Assembly: GCF_001742165.1 (NCBI RefSeq)
Contig: NZ_CP016442.1
Span: 496,001-560,000 of the forward strand
Direction: 5' to 3'
DNA length: 64,000 bases
DNA from: Burkholderia stabilis
GTDB taxonomy: Bacteria; Pseudomonadota; Gammaproteobacteria; Burkholderiales; Burkholderiaceae
Positions 53,627 to 63,219 of the stretch are shown piece after piece; the stretch's first letter is position 1, and each line of letters begins with the position of its first letter. The position numbers and the translations under genes were made by a program. The notes under the pieces were generated by a model, which was given only the letters and a program-made list of their open reading frames with translations, searched no databases and was not told the DNA's origin.

Positions 53627-53663
53627 TTCCGGCGCGCGACCCGGTCGCTGCTTCGACGCTACG

Positions 53664-53696
53664 AGCGCCGCATGCCGAAAGGCTGCGGCGCTTTTT
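53664..53696 (+). terminator. Terminator of the DUF47-pit operon
   Basis: AGCGCCGCA (53664-53672) pairs with TGCGGCGCT (53684-53692), then five T residues. The remaining bases to 53892 hold no gene that I can support. Confidence 0.85.
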
Positions 53697-53892
53697 CATG
53701 GGCGCGTGAAATCCGCTGGGGCGGGCGTATGGCGTATGGCGGAGGCCGCGTATCCCGTCGGTCAACGAGGCGTGGGGAGCGAGGAAGCGCATATTCGGCA
53801 CGACAGGAGGACCTGCGTTGCCGGGCGAAGCGTCGGCGCGATGATGCGGTGTTTCGGATCGGGCGTCAGGCGCGGCGCGCCGATCCGGTGCG

Positions 53893-55035
53893 TCAGTAGC
53901 TTCCGTTGGCAAACCGCGCGATCGGATCGTCGGCGGTGCCGGTGGCGGCCCTGATGGGCGCCGATTGCGTCGATGCGCGCATGACCTGCACGGGCGCTGT
54001 TGGAGGCGCGGGCGCAGCGGCCGGTTCGTTCGACCAGGCCTGCTGGGCAGCGGCGCGGGCGGCAGGCGGCGGCTCGAACTTGTCGCCGGCGGCGGCGAGA
54101 GAATCGGACGGCTGGATCGCGATCGTCGGGATCGTCGTGCCGGCGGAGGTCACGGGCAGCTCGGACGGTTGAGCCGGCCTGTCGTTGCCGGCGGAGGACG
54201 TGGCGAACGGCGGTGAAATGGCACCGGCCGATTCGGCCTGCTGTTGCGCGGCGGCGATGCGCGGCGGTGGCGGTTCGAACGGATCGGCGGCCGCCACACG
54301 AGGCGTGGGCGCAGGCGCCGCTGCGACGACAGGCGCGGGTGCCGTTACCGGCCGTGCGGCCACGACGGCCGGGCGCGGTGCGGGAGCCGCCGATGCCCTG
54401 GCGGTCGCAACCGGGGCGGCGGCGAGTGCGGCGGCTGGTGCGGCCGGCTCGTCGCGCCGTGCTTCGTAGGTCGGCGCATCGAACGGCGTGGGCGTCGCAC
54501 GCGGCGGTGCAACGCGGCGGATGCCGTCGAAGCGCTTTGCCCAATACGGATTCGTCAGGTAGTCGAGTCGAACGGTGCCGCCCGTCGACGGTGCGTTGAC
54601 GAAGCGCAGCTTGCCGACATAAATGCCGACGTGCGAATGCGGCCGGCCGGTCGTGTTGAAGAAGATCAGGTCGCCCGGTGCAACCTGGTCGGGCTCGATC
54701 GATACGCCGCGCCCGCTCATGTCGGCGGTCGTGCGCGGCAGGTTCACGTCGGCCGCGCGGCCGATCACGTAGCGCACGAGCCCGCTGCAGTCGAAGCCGC
54801 TCGTCGGCGTATTGCCGCCCCAGCGATAAGGGACGCCGACGAGGCTCATCGCCTGGATCGAGATCTCTTCCTGGCCGACGCTGTGATCGACGAATTTCGG
54901 GAAATTGGCGGGAGCCGGGAACGCGCGCGGCGTCGTGATCTTCATTCCCGGCTCGCGCGATGCCGACTGCTGCGGCACGCTGGAGCAGGCCGCAAGCAGC
55001 GAAACGACGGCGACGGGAACCCAGATTCGAAGCAT
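53893..55035 (-). CDS. NlpC/P60 lipoprotein endopeptidase with long Ala/Pro tail
   Basis: A 380-aa peptidoglycan endopeptidase. The signal ends with the lipobox LLAAC (Cys near 17). The NlpC/P60 domain covers about 62-175 with the catalytic Cys in SGFDCSGLVRYV and His in HSHVGIYVG. After residue 190 there is a 190-residue low-complexity tail rich in Ala and Pro with short repeats (VVAARPV, APAPTP, FEPPP); it may span the periplasm. ATG 55035 gives a normal signal peptide; an earlier in-frame codon at 55119 would add an Arg/Cys-rich leader. Confidence 0.85.
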   Translation of the reverse strand: MLRIWVPVAVVSLLAACSSVPQQSASREPGMKITTPRAFPAPANFPKFVDHSVGQEEISIQAMSLVGVPYRWGGNTPTSGFDCSGLVRYVIGRAADVNLPRTTADMSGRGVSIEPDQVAPGDLIFFNTTGRPHSHVGIYVGKLRFVNAPSTGGTVRLDYLTNPYWAKRFDGIRRVAPPRATPTPFDAPTYEARRDEPAAPAAALAAAPVATARASAAPAPRPAVVAARPVTAPAPVVAAAPAPTPRVAAADPFEPPPPRIAAAQQQAESAGAISPPFATSSAGNDRPAQPSELPVTSAGTTIPTIAIQPSDSLAAAGDKFEPPPAARAAAQQAWSNEPAAAPAPPTAPVQVMRASTQSAPIRAATGTADDPIARFANGSY

Positions 55036-55202
55036 GGCAAGGCGGGCGAGCGCGGCACGCTCGCGAATCGTATGACAACGACAGACCCGATGGTAGACGC
55101 TCCAGCGGGGCTTAAGCAACCATTCTTGAGAATTTACTTGAAGTTTCGCGCGTAAACCGGGTTGTTGAGTGACGATGTGTTACCTGCGTTTCAGACCCCA
55201 AA

Positions 55203-55233
55203 ATAAAAACGGCGCTCCGGAAACGGAGCGCCG
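55203..55233 (-). terminator. Terminator of the phoH gene
   Basis: CGGCGCTCCG (55210-55219) and CGGAGCGCCG (55224-55233) form a perfect stem; the minus strand ends in TTTTTATTT. Confidence 0.85.
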
Positions 55234-55271
55234 CGATGCATCGAAAGCCGGCCGGAGGCCGGCATGCCGCG

Positions 55272-57074
55272 TTACAGGATGTCCGACGCGTAGTCGGCGA
55301 GCCGCGAACGTTCGCCGCGCGCGAGCGTCACGTGGCCGCTGTGGCCCCAGCCCTTGAAGCGGTCGACGACGTAGGTCAGGCCCGAGCTGCCTTCGGTCAG
55401 GTAAGGCGTGTCGATCTGCGCGATGTTGCCGAGGCACACGATCTTCGTGCCGGGGCCCGCGCGCGTGACGAGCGTCTTCATCTGCTTCGGCGTGAGGTTC
55501 TGCGCCTCGTCGATGATCAGGTACTTGTCGACGAACGTGCGGCCGCGCATGAAGTTCATGCTCTTCACCTTCAGGCGCGAACGGATCAGCTCCTGCGTCG
55601 CGGCACGGCCCCATTCGCCGGCTGCGTCGTCGGTCTTCTGCAGCACTTCGAGGTTGTCGTCGAATGCACCCATCCACGGCTGCATCTTCTCTTCCTCGGT
55701 GCCGGGCAGGAAACCGATGTCCTCGCCGACGGGCACGGTCGCGCGCGTCACGATGATCTCGTTGTAGCGCTTGTCGTCGAGCACCTGCGCGAGGCCGGCC
55801 GCGAGCGCGACGAGCGTCTTGCCGGTGCCGGCCTGGCCGAGCAGCGTGACGAAGTCGATCTCGGGGTTCATCAGCAGGTTCAGCGCGAAGTTCTGCTCGC
55901 GGTTGCGCGCGGTGATGCCCCACACGTTGTTCTTGTGGTGGCTGTAGTCGCGCAGCGTCTGCAGCAGCGCCGTCTTGCCGTTCAGTTCGCGGACGATCGC
56001 GTGGAACGTCGGCTCGCCGTTCTGCGGCTCGAGATAGACGAACTCGTTGACGAGCATCGACGCGACGAGCGGGCCCGTCACGCGGTAGTACGTGGTGCCC
56101 GTCTTCGTGTCCTGCCAGCTCTCCATGCCCTTCGCGTGCTTGGTCCAGAAATCCTGCGGCAGCTCGCGCACGCCGTTGTAGAGGAGATCCGAATCCTCGA
56201 GCACCTGGTCGTTGAAGTAGTCTTCCGCGGGCAGGCCGAGCGCGTGCGCCTTGATCCGCATGTTGATGTCTTTCGACACCAGCACGACCTGGCGGTCCGG
56301 CCGGTCGCGCTGCAGCGCGCGCACGACGCCGAGGATCTGGTTGTCGGCCTTGCCTGCGGGCAAGCCTTCGACCGGGGCGATGTCGGCGAGCTTCGTCTGG
56401 AAGTACAGGCGGCCGAGCGCCTCACGGCTGCCGAGACGCGACAGCGGGATGCCGGCCGTGATCGGGCCGCCGTCGGCGACGAGCGCGTCGAGCGTGCGGC
56501 TGACCTGGCGTGCGTTGCGCGCGACTTCGGACATCCCCTTCTTGTGGTTGTCGAGTTCCTCGAGCGTCATCATCGGCAGATAGACGTCGTGTTCCTCGAA
56601 GCGGAAGAGGCTGCTCGGGTCGTGCATCAGCACGTTGGTGTCGAGCACGAACAGTTTCTGCTGCTCGACTTCGGCGGGCTTGCGGCTGCGCGATTTCGTC
56701 GCGGCGCCTGCATCGCGCGCGGGCGTGGCGGCCGGTTTGTCGGCGGCCGGCTTGTCGTTGCGCGCGACGACCGGCGCCGCGGGTTCGGCGGGCGCCTGGA
56801 TCGGCTGCAACAGTGCGGCTGTCTGTTTGGTCTTGCGGCCGCGGGCAGGTGTGCTCGCGGCCTCTTGCGCCGAAGACGCGACGGCGCGCAGCGGCGCGGC
56901 CGTGTTCGCGGCTTCGATCATCGGTTGGGCCACGCTGGCCGGGCCATAGTCACCGGCTGTGGATGCGTCCCCTTCGGCGGATTTTCTCGCGGCTTTCGCG
57001 GGCCGCGCTTTCGCCTTGTATTCGTCGGGCGGCAGCAGGCTGCCGAGCTTGCTGGGGGGAGTAGGCAAAGGCAT
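55272..57074 (-). CDS. PhoH-family PIN-ATPase (YlaK type)
   Basis: A 600-aa fusion of a PIN ribonuclease domain and a PhoH ATPase. The first 145 residues are an Ala/Pro/Lys-rich linker. The PIN domain begins with LFVLDTNVLMHDPSSLF near 152 and includes VVLVSKDINMRIKA. PhoH begins near 350 with LLGQAGTGKTLVALAAGL (Walker A) and KYLIIDEAQNLTP (Walker B). PIN-PhoH proteins are RNA helicase/nucleases. ATG 57074 (MPLPTPPS) is preferred over an in-frame 57167 start. Confidence 0.88.
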   Translation of the reverse strand: MPLPTPPSKLGSLLPPDEYKAKARPAKAARKSAEGDASTAGDYGPASVAQPMIEAANTAAPLRAVASSAQEAASTPARGRKTKQTAALLQPIQAPAEPAAPVVARNDKPAADKPAATPARDAGAATKSRSRKPAEVEQQKLFVLDTNVLMHDPSSLFRFEEHDVYLPMMTLEELDNHKKGMSEVARNARQVSRTLDALVADGGPITAGIPLSRLGSREALGRLYFQTKLADIAPVEGLPAGKADNQILGVVRALQRDRPDRQVVLVSKDINMRIKAHALGLPAEDYFNDQVLEDSDLLYNGVRELPQDFWTKHAKGMESWQDTKTGTTYYRVTGPLVASMLVNEFVYLEPQNGEPTFHAIVRELNGKTALLQTLRDYSHHKNNVWGITARNREQNFALNLLMNPEIDFVTLLGQAGTGKTLVALAAGLAQVLDDKRYNEIIVTRATVPVGEDIGFLPGTEEEKMQPWMGAFDDNLEVLQKTDDAAGEWGRAATQELIRSRLKVKSMNFMRGRTFVDKYLIIDEAQNLTPKQMKTLVTRAGPGTKIVCLGNIAQIDTPYLTEGSSGLTYVVDRFKGWGHSGHVTLARGERSRLADYASDIL

Positions 57075-57253
57075 GGTGTCCCTCGGGAGGAATCGTGTCG
57101 CATGGCATGCGCCGCTGATCGCATCCTGCGTGACGTAGACGCATGCAGTTTGCGCGCGGTGGCGCACAGGAAGTTCGTCTAGCCGGTTCGCCTAAGTGTC
57201 GATCAGCTCCTTGACGGGGTGAGGGCCGGACCGAGGGCCGGCGCGCAATCCAT

Positions 57254-57291
57254 AAAAAAAGCCGCTGCCCCGTCGACAGGGGCATGCGGCT
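57254..57291 (-). terminator. Terminator after bcp (end of the arn-bcp run)
   Basis: AGCCGC (57260-57265) pairs with GCGGCT (57286-57291), and an inner TGCCCC/GGGGCA stem extends it; the minus strand has a seven-T tail. Confidence 0.8.
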
Positions 57292-57406
57292 CGGCTGATA
57301 CCGTCGTAATGCGCGTCAGGTGCCGGCAAGCATCGCAACGAGCACCGGCGCAGCTACGAGAAATATGGGGCGAACTGGCATTCATTGCGGCCCAATATAA
57401 CGCGCC

Positions 57407-57868
57407 TCAAAGCGCTTGTACAGCACTTAGCACGTCGTCCACGTGGCCCGGTACCTTGATGCCGCGCCATGCCTGACGGAGCACGCCGTCGGCGTCGATC
57501 AGGAACGTCGAGCGCTCGATTCCGCGTACTTCCTTGCCATACATTTTCTTCATCTTGATGACATCGAACAACGCGCACAGCGCTTCGTCGGCATCGGAAA
57601 TCAGCGGGAACGGCAGTTCGAGCTTTGCCTTGAAATTGTCATGCGAGCGCAGGCTGTCGCGCGACACGCCGATGACTTCCGCACCGGCTTTCTTGAACTT
57701 CGGATAGAGATCGCGGAACTGCAGCCCTTCGGTCGTGCAGCCCGGCGTGTTGTCCTTCGGATAGAAGTACAGCACGAGCTTCTTGCCCTTCAGGTCGGAC
57801 AGCGAAATGTCGCCGCCCGTGGCCGGTGCGGTGAAATCGGGAACTTTACGGTCAACTTCGACAGACAC
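57407..57868 (-). CDS. bcp: Thiol peroxidase Bcp (PrxQ family)
   Basis: A 153-aa peroxiredoxin that reduces hydroperoxides. The peroxidatic cysteine is Cys44 in NTPGCTTEG. The resolving Cys at +5 found in many Bcp enzymes is replaced here (CTTEGLQF), so this is a 1-Cys or distant 2-Cys type; Cys92 near ADEALCALFD is the other candidate. It follows the arn genes on the same strand with a 111-bp gap and has its own start with a good ribosome site. Confidence 0.9.
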   Translation of the reverse strand: MSVEVDRKVPDFTAPATGGDISLSDLKGKKLVLYFYPKDNTPGCTTEGLQFRDLYPKFKKAGAEVIGVSRDSLRSHDNFKAKLELPFPLISDADEALCALFDVIKMKKMYGKEVRGIERSTFLIDADGVLRQAWRGIKVPGHVDDVLSAVQAL

Positions 57869-57979
57869 GTGTTTCTCCTGTTGTTATGGAAAGGCGCCGC
57901 TGCAGCGGCGCGGTTCGGCCGGGCGTCGCGGCAGCGCGCCGCAAGGGCGGAGCGGGCGACGCCGGCTCGCGCGCGAACG

Positions 57980-58876
57980 TCAGTCGGGCTGGACGATCAG
58001 TTCGCCGGAGCGGCCGGGGATTTCGCCCCACGTGACAGGGTACGATGGCAGCGAGTCGCGGTCCAGCGTCGCGTGGTAGTCGCCCATCGTCGCAAACGTG
58101 TGGCCTTGCGCACGCCAGCCGGCGAGCAATTGCTCGAACACGGGCGCGAGCTTCTGGCCTTCCAGTTCCGCATGCAGCGTGAACACCTGGTCGTGCGGAT
58201 TGGTTTCGGTGAACTTGAGGATGTGCGCGGCGACGTTGTGCGTGTCGACGCCGTCGATGCCGAGGACTTCGTCGAGCGTGGGCAGCGTGGTCGGCATTTG
58301 CACGTGCGACAGCGTGCGGCCGCCGACGACGGGCAGGTACGGCGAATGGCCGCGGCCGTCGGATGCGTAGCGCATCCCCCATGCGTCGATCTGCTCGAAC
58401 GCCGAGTCGTTCATCTGCCAGCCGGCCGCGCCGTGCGTGACGGGCGGCGCGCCGAAGATCTCGATGAAGCGCGCGTGGCTCTTCTGCATTTCACGCGCGG
58501 TCCAGTCGCGATCGCGCACGCGGACGTTGTCCTGCCAGTACACGTGATCCCATGTGTGGATCCCGCATTCGAAGCCGGCTTCGTGAATCGCGCGCATGTC
58601 GCTGATCGCGCGGCGGCCGATGTCGGGGCCCGGCAGCAGCACGCCGTACATCAGCTGCTTCACGCCGTAGTGCTCGACCACCGACGTGCGCGACACTTTC
58701 TTCAGGAAGCCGGGGCGGAACACGCGCCGCAGCGCCCAGCCCGTGTGATCGGGCCCGAGGCTGAAGAGGAAGGTCGCGCGCGCATTGAAGCGGTCGAAGA
58801 TGCGCGCGAGGTTCGGCACGCCTTCGCGCGTGCCGCGCAGCGTGTCGACGTCGATCTTGAGGACGATGCGAGCCAA
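57980..58876 (-). CDS. arnD: 4-deoxy-4-formamido-L-arabinose-phosphoundecaprenol deformylase
   Basis: A 298-aa NodB-type polysaccharide deacetylase. It begins ARIVLKIDVDTLRGTREGVP with the metal-binding Asp, and has GFECGIHTWDHVYWQDNVR near 92-110 with the conserved His-x4-His-like ligands. It removes the formyl group from undecaprenyl-linked Ara4FN. Its place after the arnA pieces in the arn cluster supports the assignment. Confidence 0.92.
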   Translation of the reverse strand: MARIVLKIDVDTLRGTREGVPNLARIFDRFNARATFLFSLGPDHTGWALRRVFRPGFLKKVSRTSVVEHYGVKQLMYGVLLPGPDIGRRAISDMRAIHEAGFECGIHTWDHVYWQDNVRVRDRDWTAREMQKSHARFIEIFGAPPVTHGAAGWQMNDSAFEQIDAWGMRYASDGRGHSPYLPVVGGRTLSHVQMPTTLPTLDEVLGIDGVDTHNVAAHILKFTETNPHDQVFTLHAELEGQKLAPVFEQLLAGWRAQGHTFATMGDYHATLDRDSLPSYPVTWGEIPGRSGELIVQPD

Positions 58877-58889
58877 GCGAACGTCCCGA

Positions 58890-59945
58890 TCAGCCTTGCT
58901 GTTCGACGAGCGCGCGTGCGTCGGCGACGTGGCCGCGATACGCTTCGAAGATGTTGCGCAGCGCGTCGTCGAACGTCGCCTGCGGCGCCCAGCCGAGCTC
59001 CTGCATCGTGTTGTCGATCTTCGGCACGCGGTTCTGCACGTCCTGGTAGCCGTTGCCGTAGTAGGCGCCGGACGTCGTTTCGACGAGCTTCACCTGCTTG
59101 GCCGAATCGGCGTACTCGGGGAATTCCGCCGCCAGTTCGAGCATCTTGTGCGCGAGCTCGCGAACCGAGAAGTTGTTCTTCGGATTCCCGATGTTGTAGA
59201 TCTTGCCCGACGCGACGCCGTCCTTGTTGTCGATGATCTTCATCAGCGCGCTGATGCCGTCGCCGATGTCGGTGAACGCGCGCTTCTGCGAACCGCCGTC
59301 GACGAGGCTGATGTTCTCGCCGCGCACGATGTGGCCGAGGAACTGCGTGACGACGCGCGAGCTGCCTTCCTTCGGCGTGTAGATCGAGTCGAGGCCCGGG
59401 CCGATCCAGTTGAACGGGCGGAACAGCGTGAAGTTCAGGCCTTCCATCCCGTAGCCCCAGATCACGCGGTCCATCAGCTGCTTCGAGCACGCGTAGATCC
59501 AGCGCGGCTTGTTGATCGGGCCGTAGGTGAGCGCCGATGCATCCGGGTCGAACTGTTCGTCCGAGCACATGCCGTAGACCTCGGAGGTCGACGGGAACAC
59601 GAGGTGCTTGCCGTACTTGACGGCCGAACGCACGATCGGCAGGTTCGCCTCGAAGTCGAGTTCGAACACGCGCAGCGGCTGCTGGACGTAGGTGGCGGGC
59701 GTCGCGATCGCGACGAGCGGCAGGATCACGTCGCACTTCTTCACGTGATACTCGACCCACTCCTTGTTGATCGTGATGTCGCCTTCGAAGAAATGCATCC
59801 GCTCGTGGTTGACGAGATCGCCAAGCCGATCGGTCTGCATGTCCATGCCGAACACTTCCCAATCGGTGGTTTCAAGAATGCGCTTCGACAGGTGATGGCC
59901 GATGAAGCCGTTCACACCCAGGATCAGGACTTTTTTTGCTTTCAT
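58890..59945 (-). CDS. arnA: UDP-glucuronate decarboxylase (ArnA C-terminal half as separate protein)
   Basis: A 351-aa SDR enzyme equivalent to the C-terminal half of E. coli ArnA, which oxidises UDP-glucuronate to UDP-4-keto-arabinose. NAD-binding motif VLILGVNGFIGHHLSKRI at 6-23, STSEVYG with catalytic Thr/Ser region near 120 and the Tyr-x3-Lys-type YACSKQLMDRVIWGYG near 155. The start overlaps the formyltransferase stop (ATGA). In Escherichia the two activities are fused. Confidence 0.9.
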   Translation of the reverse strand: MKAKKVLILGVNGFIGHHLSKRILETTDWEVFGMDMQTDRLGDLVNHERMHFFEGDITINKEWVEYHVKKCDVILPLVAIATPATYVQQPLRVFELDFEANLPIVRSAVKYGKHLVFPSTSEVYGMCSDEQFDPDASALTYGPINKPRWIYACSKQLMDRVIWGYGMEGLNFTLFRPFNWIGPGLDSIYTPKEGSSRVVTQFLGHIVRGENISLVDGGSQKRAFTDIGDGISALMKIIDNKDGVASGKIYNIGNPKNNFSVRELAHKMLELAAEFPEYADSAKQVKLVETTSGAYYGNGYQDVQNRVPKIDNTMQELGWAPQATFDDALRNIFEAYRGHVADARALVEQQG

Positions 59946-60889
59946 GAATGACGGGAAGAATGAATGAACTGCGCGAATTCCGCGGGCGTCACGACGGTTT
60001 CGCTGCCGTCGCGCTGCTGCCACAGCTCGAGAATGGATAGGGCGCGGCTGTCGCCGCAGACGCCGAATAGCGCATTATCGCTTACGTGCAGGCCGGGCGG
60101 CAAATCTGCCGCGGCGGCTGCTGCCGCACTGCCGGGCGCCGCGAGGCGCGCGCGCGCGATCACGAAACGCGTGCCGCCGACATCCGTGAACGCGCCGGGA
60201 TACGGGGGCGCGACCGCGCGCACCAGGTTGTAGACCTGCGCGGCCGGTTTCGACCAGTCGACGCGGCCGTCCTCGGGCTTGCGCCCGCCGAAGTAGCTGC
60301 CGGTCGAAAGATCGTTCGGCAGGTGCGGCGCCTCGCCCGCGAGCAGCGCGGGCAGCACGCGCCAGAGCGTTTGCTCGGCGGCCACCGTGACCTTGTCGAA
60401 CACTTGCGTGGCCGTGTCGTCCGGCAGGATCGGCACGGCAGTTTGGCCGATGATCGCGCCCGCGTCGGGCTTCGCGGCCATCTCGTGCAGCGTCGCGCCG
60501 GTTTCGGTCTCGCCGTTCAGCACGGCCCAGTTGGTCGGTACCCGACCCCGGTATTTCGGCAGCAGGGAACCGTGCATGTTGTACGCGCCGCGCGGCGCGA
60601 TCGCGAGCAGGTCCACCGGCAGCATGTGGCGGTAGTAAAACGAGAAGATGAAATCCGGCTGCGCGTCAGATACCGCGCGGCGCAGCGCCGGATCGGCGGG
60701 ATCGGCCGGCGTGACGACCGGAATGCCGTGCTCGGCCGCGACGGACGCGACGCTGCCGAACCAGATGTTCTCGTTCGGGTTGTCCTCGTGCGTGACGACG
60801 AGCGCGACGTCGACGCCGCGCGCGAGCAGCACCTGCAGGCACCGCACGCCGACGTTGTGATATGCGAAGACGACCGCGCGCGGCTTCAT
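59942..60889 (-). CDS. UDP-L-Ara4N formyltransferase (ArnA N-terminal half as separate protein)
   Basis: A 315-aa formyltransferase of the Fmt/PurN superfamily that formylates UDP-Ara4N. It shows the Asn in FYYRHMLP near 85, the HxSLLPxYRG motif as MHGSLLPKYRGRVPTNWAV near 103-121 and the catalytic Asp near 140 (AKPDAGAIIGQ). An Ala-rich insertion lies near 255-265. Start at 60889 overlaps the arnC stop by four bases. Confidence 0.9.
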   Translation of the reverse strand: MKPRAVVFAYHNVGVRCLQVLLARGVDVALVVTHEDNPNENIWFGSVASVAAEHGIPVVTPADPADPALRRAVSDAQPDFIFSFYYRHMLPVDLLAIAPRGAYNMHGSLLPKYRGRVPTNWAVLNGETETGATLHEMAAKPDAGAIIGQTAVPILPDDTATQVFDKVTVAAEQTLWRVLPALLAGEAPHLPNDLSTGSYFGGRKPEDGRVDWSKPAAQVYNLVRAVAPPYPGAFTDVGGTRFVIARARLAAPGSAAAAAAADLPPGLHVSDNALFGVCGDSRALSILELWQQRDGSETVVTPAEFAQFIHSSRHS

Positions 60890-61920
60890 TGCGCGGCTCC
60901 CGCGCGGTTCGCGCCGGGCACCGCCGGCACGCCGTCGTGCTGTTCGAGCACGGCCTGGATCAGGTAGCGCGGCCGCGCGCGTACCTGCTGGTAGATGCGG
61001 CCGACGTATTCGCCGAGCAGGCCGAGCGCGAAGATGATCACGCCGAGCAGGAAGAACGTGATCGCGAACAGCGTGAACACGCCTTGCACTTCCGCGCCGA
61101 CGATGAAGCGCCGCACGAGCAGCAGCACGAACAGCGCGGCGGAGCCGAGCGACAGGATCACGCCGATGAACGACAGCCACTGCAGCGGCACGACCGAGAA
61201 GCCCGTCACGAGGTCGAAGTTCAGCCGGATCAGGCTGTACAGCGAGTACTTCGACTCGCCTGCGAAGCGCTCCTCGTGCGCGACCTCGATTTCGGTCGGG
61301 TTCTGCGAGAACGTATACGCGAGCGCGGGGATGAACGTGTTGACTTCGCCGCACACGTTGATCGTGTCGATGATGCGGCGGCTGTACGCGCGCAGCATGC
61401 AGCCCTGGTCGGTCATCTTGATGCGCGTGATGCGCTCGCGCAGCCGGTTCATCATCTGCGACGCCTTGCGACGCCACAGGCTGTCCTGGCGCTGCTTGCG
61501 GATCGAGCCGACGTAGTCGTAGCCTTCGCGCATCTTCGCGATCAGCTTGCCGATTTCCTCGGGCGGGTTCTGCAGATCGGCGTCGAGCGTGATGACGATC
61601 TCGCCGCGCGACTGCGCGAAGCCCGCGAGGATCGCCATGTGCTGGCCGTAGTTGCCGTTGAGCAGCACGACGCGCGTCGTGTCGGGGCGCACGTGGAACT
61701 GATCGGCGAGCATCGCGGCCGAGCGGTCGCGGCTGCCGTCGTTGATCAGGATCACTTCGTATGACGTGTCGAGTGCGTCGAGCGCCGGATACAGCCGCGC
61801 GAACAGCGCGGCGAGGCCGTCTTCCTCGTTGTACACGGGGATGATGATCGATACTTCGGGCCGGCCGGCGTCCAGGTGCCCGGCGCCCGGATGCCCGGCG
61901 CGTGCTTCAAGGTGACTCAT
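60886..61920 (-). CDS. arnC: Undecaprenyl-phosphate 4-deoxy-4-formamido-L-arabinose transferase
   Basis: A 344-aa GT2 enzyme that moves Ara4FN onto undecaprenyl phosphate. Motifs are SIIIPVYNEEDGL near 25-37, VILINDGSRDRS, TLDADLQNPPEEI near 115-127 and the two C-terminal membrane helices near 240-262 and 275-300. A His/Gly-rich N-terminal extension of about 20 residues precedes the conserved start. Operonic with flanking arn genes. Confidence 0.92.
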   Translation of the reverse strand: MSHLEARAGHPGAGHLDAGRPEVSIIIPVYNEEDGLAALFARLYPALDALDTSYEVILINDGSRDRSAAMLADQFHVRPDTTRVVLLNGNYGQHMAILAGFAQSRGEIVITLDADLQNPPEEIGKLIAKMREGYDYVGSIRKQRQDSLWRRKASQMMNRLRERITRIKMTDQGCMLRAYSRRIIDTINVCGEVNTFIPALAYTFSQNPTEIEVAHEERFAGESKYSLYSLIRLNFDLVTGFSVVPLQWLSFIGVILSLGSAALFVLLLVRRFIVGAEVQGVFTLFAITFFLLGVIIFALGLLGEYVGRIYQQVRARPRYLIQAVLEQHDGVPAVPGANRAGAAQ

Positions 61921-61926
61921 GTACGC

Positions 61927-63078
61927 TTATTTTCCGTATTGTTCGCAAATCTGGTTGATGGCGTCGACCACGCGACGCACGTCGCCTTCCGTCATCTGCG
62001 TGAAGAGCGGCAGCGTGACGGTCGACGCGCCGTACCGTTCGGCGTGGGGGAACATGCCCTCCTTGAAGCCGCGCGCACGGTACAGCGTGAAAAGATGGAT
62101 CGCCGGGTAGTGGATGCCCGTGCCGATGCCGCGCTCCTTCATCTGCGCCATGAACTCGGCGCGGGTGATCGTCAGCCGCTCGAGCGGCAGCGTGACGAGG
62201 AACATGTGCCAGTTGCCGTTCTGGAATTCGGCGAGCGGCAGGCCGAGGCCGAGCTTCACGGCCGCACCGCCGTCGAACGCGGCGAAATACGCGCGGGCGA
62301 GCGCATGGCGCTGCGCGGTGAAGCGCTCGAGGTGCGGCAGCTGGCCAAGGCCGACGCGCGCGGCGACGTCGGTCAGGTTGTACTTGCCGCCGAGCACGTC
62401 GCAGTCCATCCCGTCGAAGCCGGTGCGCGTGATGCCCTGCAGCCGGTATTTCTGTGCGAGCGTCGCCTCGTCCTCGTTGTTCAGCACGAGCGCGCCGCCT
62501 TCGATCGTCGTCAGGTTCTTGTTCGCGTGGAAGCTGAACGACACGATGTCGCCGATCGCGCCGATGCGCTTGCCGTTCCACGACGAGCCGAGCGCCTGAG
62601 CGGCATCTTCGATCACGCGCAGGTTGTGCGCGCGTGCGATCGCGTATAGACGATCCATATCGACCGGCAGGCCGGCGAGGTAGACCGGGATGATCGCCTT
62701 CGTGCGCGGCGTGATCGCCTGCTCGAGCTTGTCGAGGTCGATGTTGCGGGTGACGGGATCGATGTCGGCGAATACGGGCGTCGCGCCCGTCTCGAGGATC
62801 ACGTTGCTGGTCGAGACCCACGACGCCGGCGTCGTGATCACCTCGTCGCCGGCGCCGACGCCCGCGATGCGCAGGCCGATCTCGAGCGTGCAGGTGCCCG
62901 AATTGAAGGCGCGGACCGGGCGGCCGCCGCAATACTCGGACAGCGCCGCTTCGAATTTCTGGCTCTGCGGGCCGGTGGTGATCCAGCCCGAGCGCAGCAC
63001 TTCGACGACGCCCTGGATCGTTTCCTCATCGATTTCAGGGCGGGTGAACGGCAGAAACGGAGCGGTAGTCTGGCTCAT
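61927..63078 (-). CDS. arnB: UDP-4-amino-4-deoxy-L-arabinose--oxoglutarate aminotransferase
   Basis: A 383-aa PLP enzyme of the DegT/DnrJ/EryC1 family. The Schiff-base Lys is in FSFHANKNLTTIEGG near 180-194, PLP contacts are in EDAAQALGSSWNGK near 154-167, and the C-terminal motif PAIHLFTLYRARGF lies near 325. It lies 6 bp before arnC. Its product is the amino sugar carried to lipid A. Confidence 0.93.
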   Translation of the reverse strand: MSQTTAPFLPFTRPEIDEETIQGVVEVLRSGWITTGPQSQKFEAALSEYCGGRPVRAFNSGTCTLEIGLRIAGVGAGDEVITTPASWVSTSNVILETGATPVFADIDPVTRNIDLDKLEQAITPRTKAIIPVYLAGLPVDMDRLYAIARAHNLRVIEDAAQALGSSWNGKRIGAIGDIVSFSFHANKNLTTIEGGALVLNNEDEATLAQKYRLQGITRTGFDGMDCDVLGGKYNLTDVAARVGLGQLPHLERFTAQRHALARAYFAAFDGGAAVKLGLGLPLAEFQNGNWHMFLVTLPLERLTITRAEFMAQMKERGIGTGIHYPAIHLFTLYRARGFKEGMFPHAERYGASTVTLPLFTQMTEGDVRRVVDAINQICEQYGK

Positions 63079-63219
63079 GAACGCTTTTAGCCTGTAATGG
63101 CGTGTAATAAAAGGGTCGGGCGATCCCGTCCGAAACCGGCATTAAACACCGGTTGGCGGATTCGCACCGTGATTTTTTGTAGGCGGCCGCTTAACGTCGC
63201 ATGACGCCGCGAGGCATGC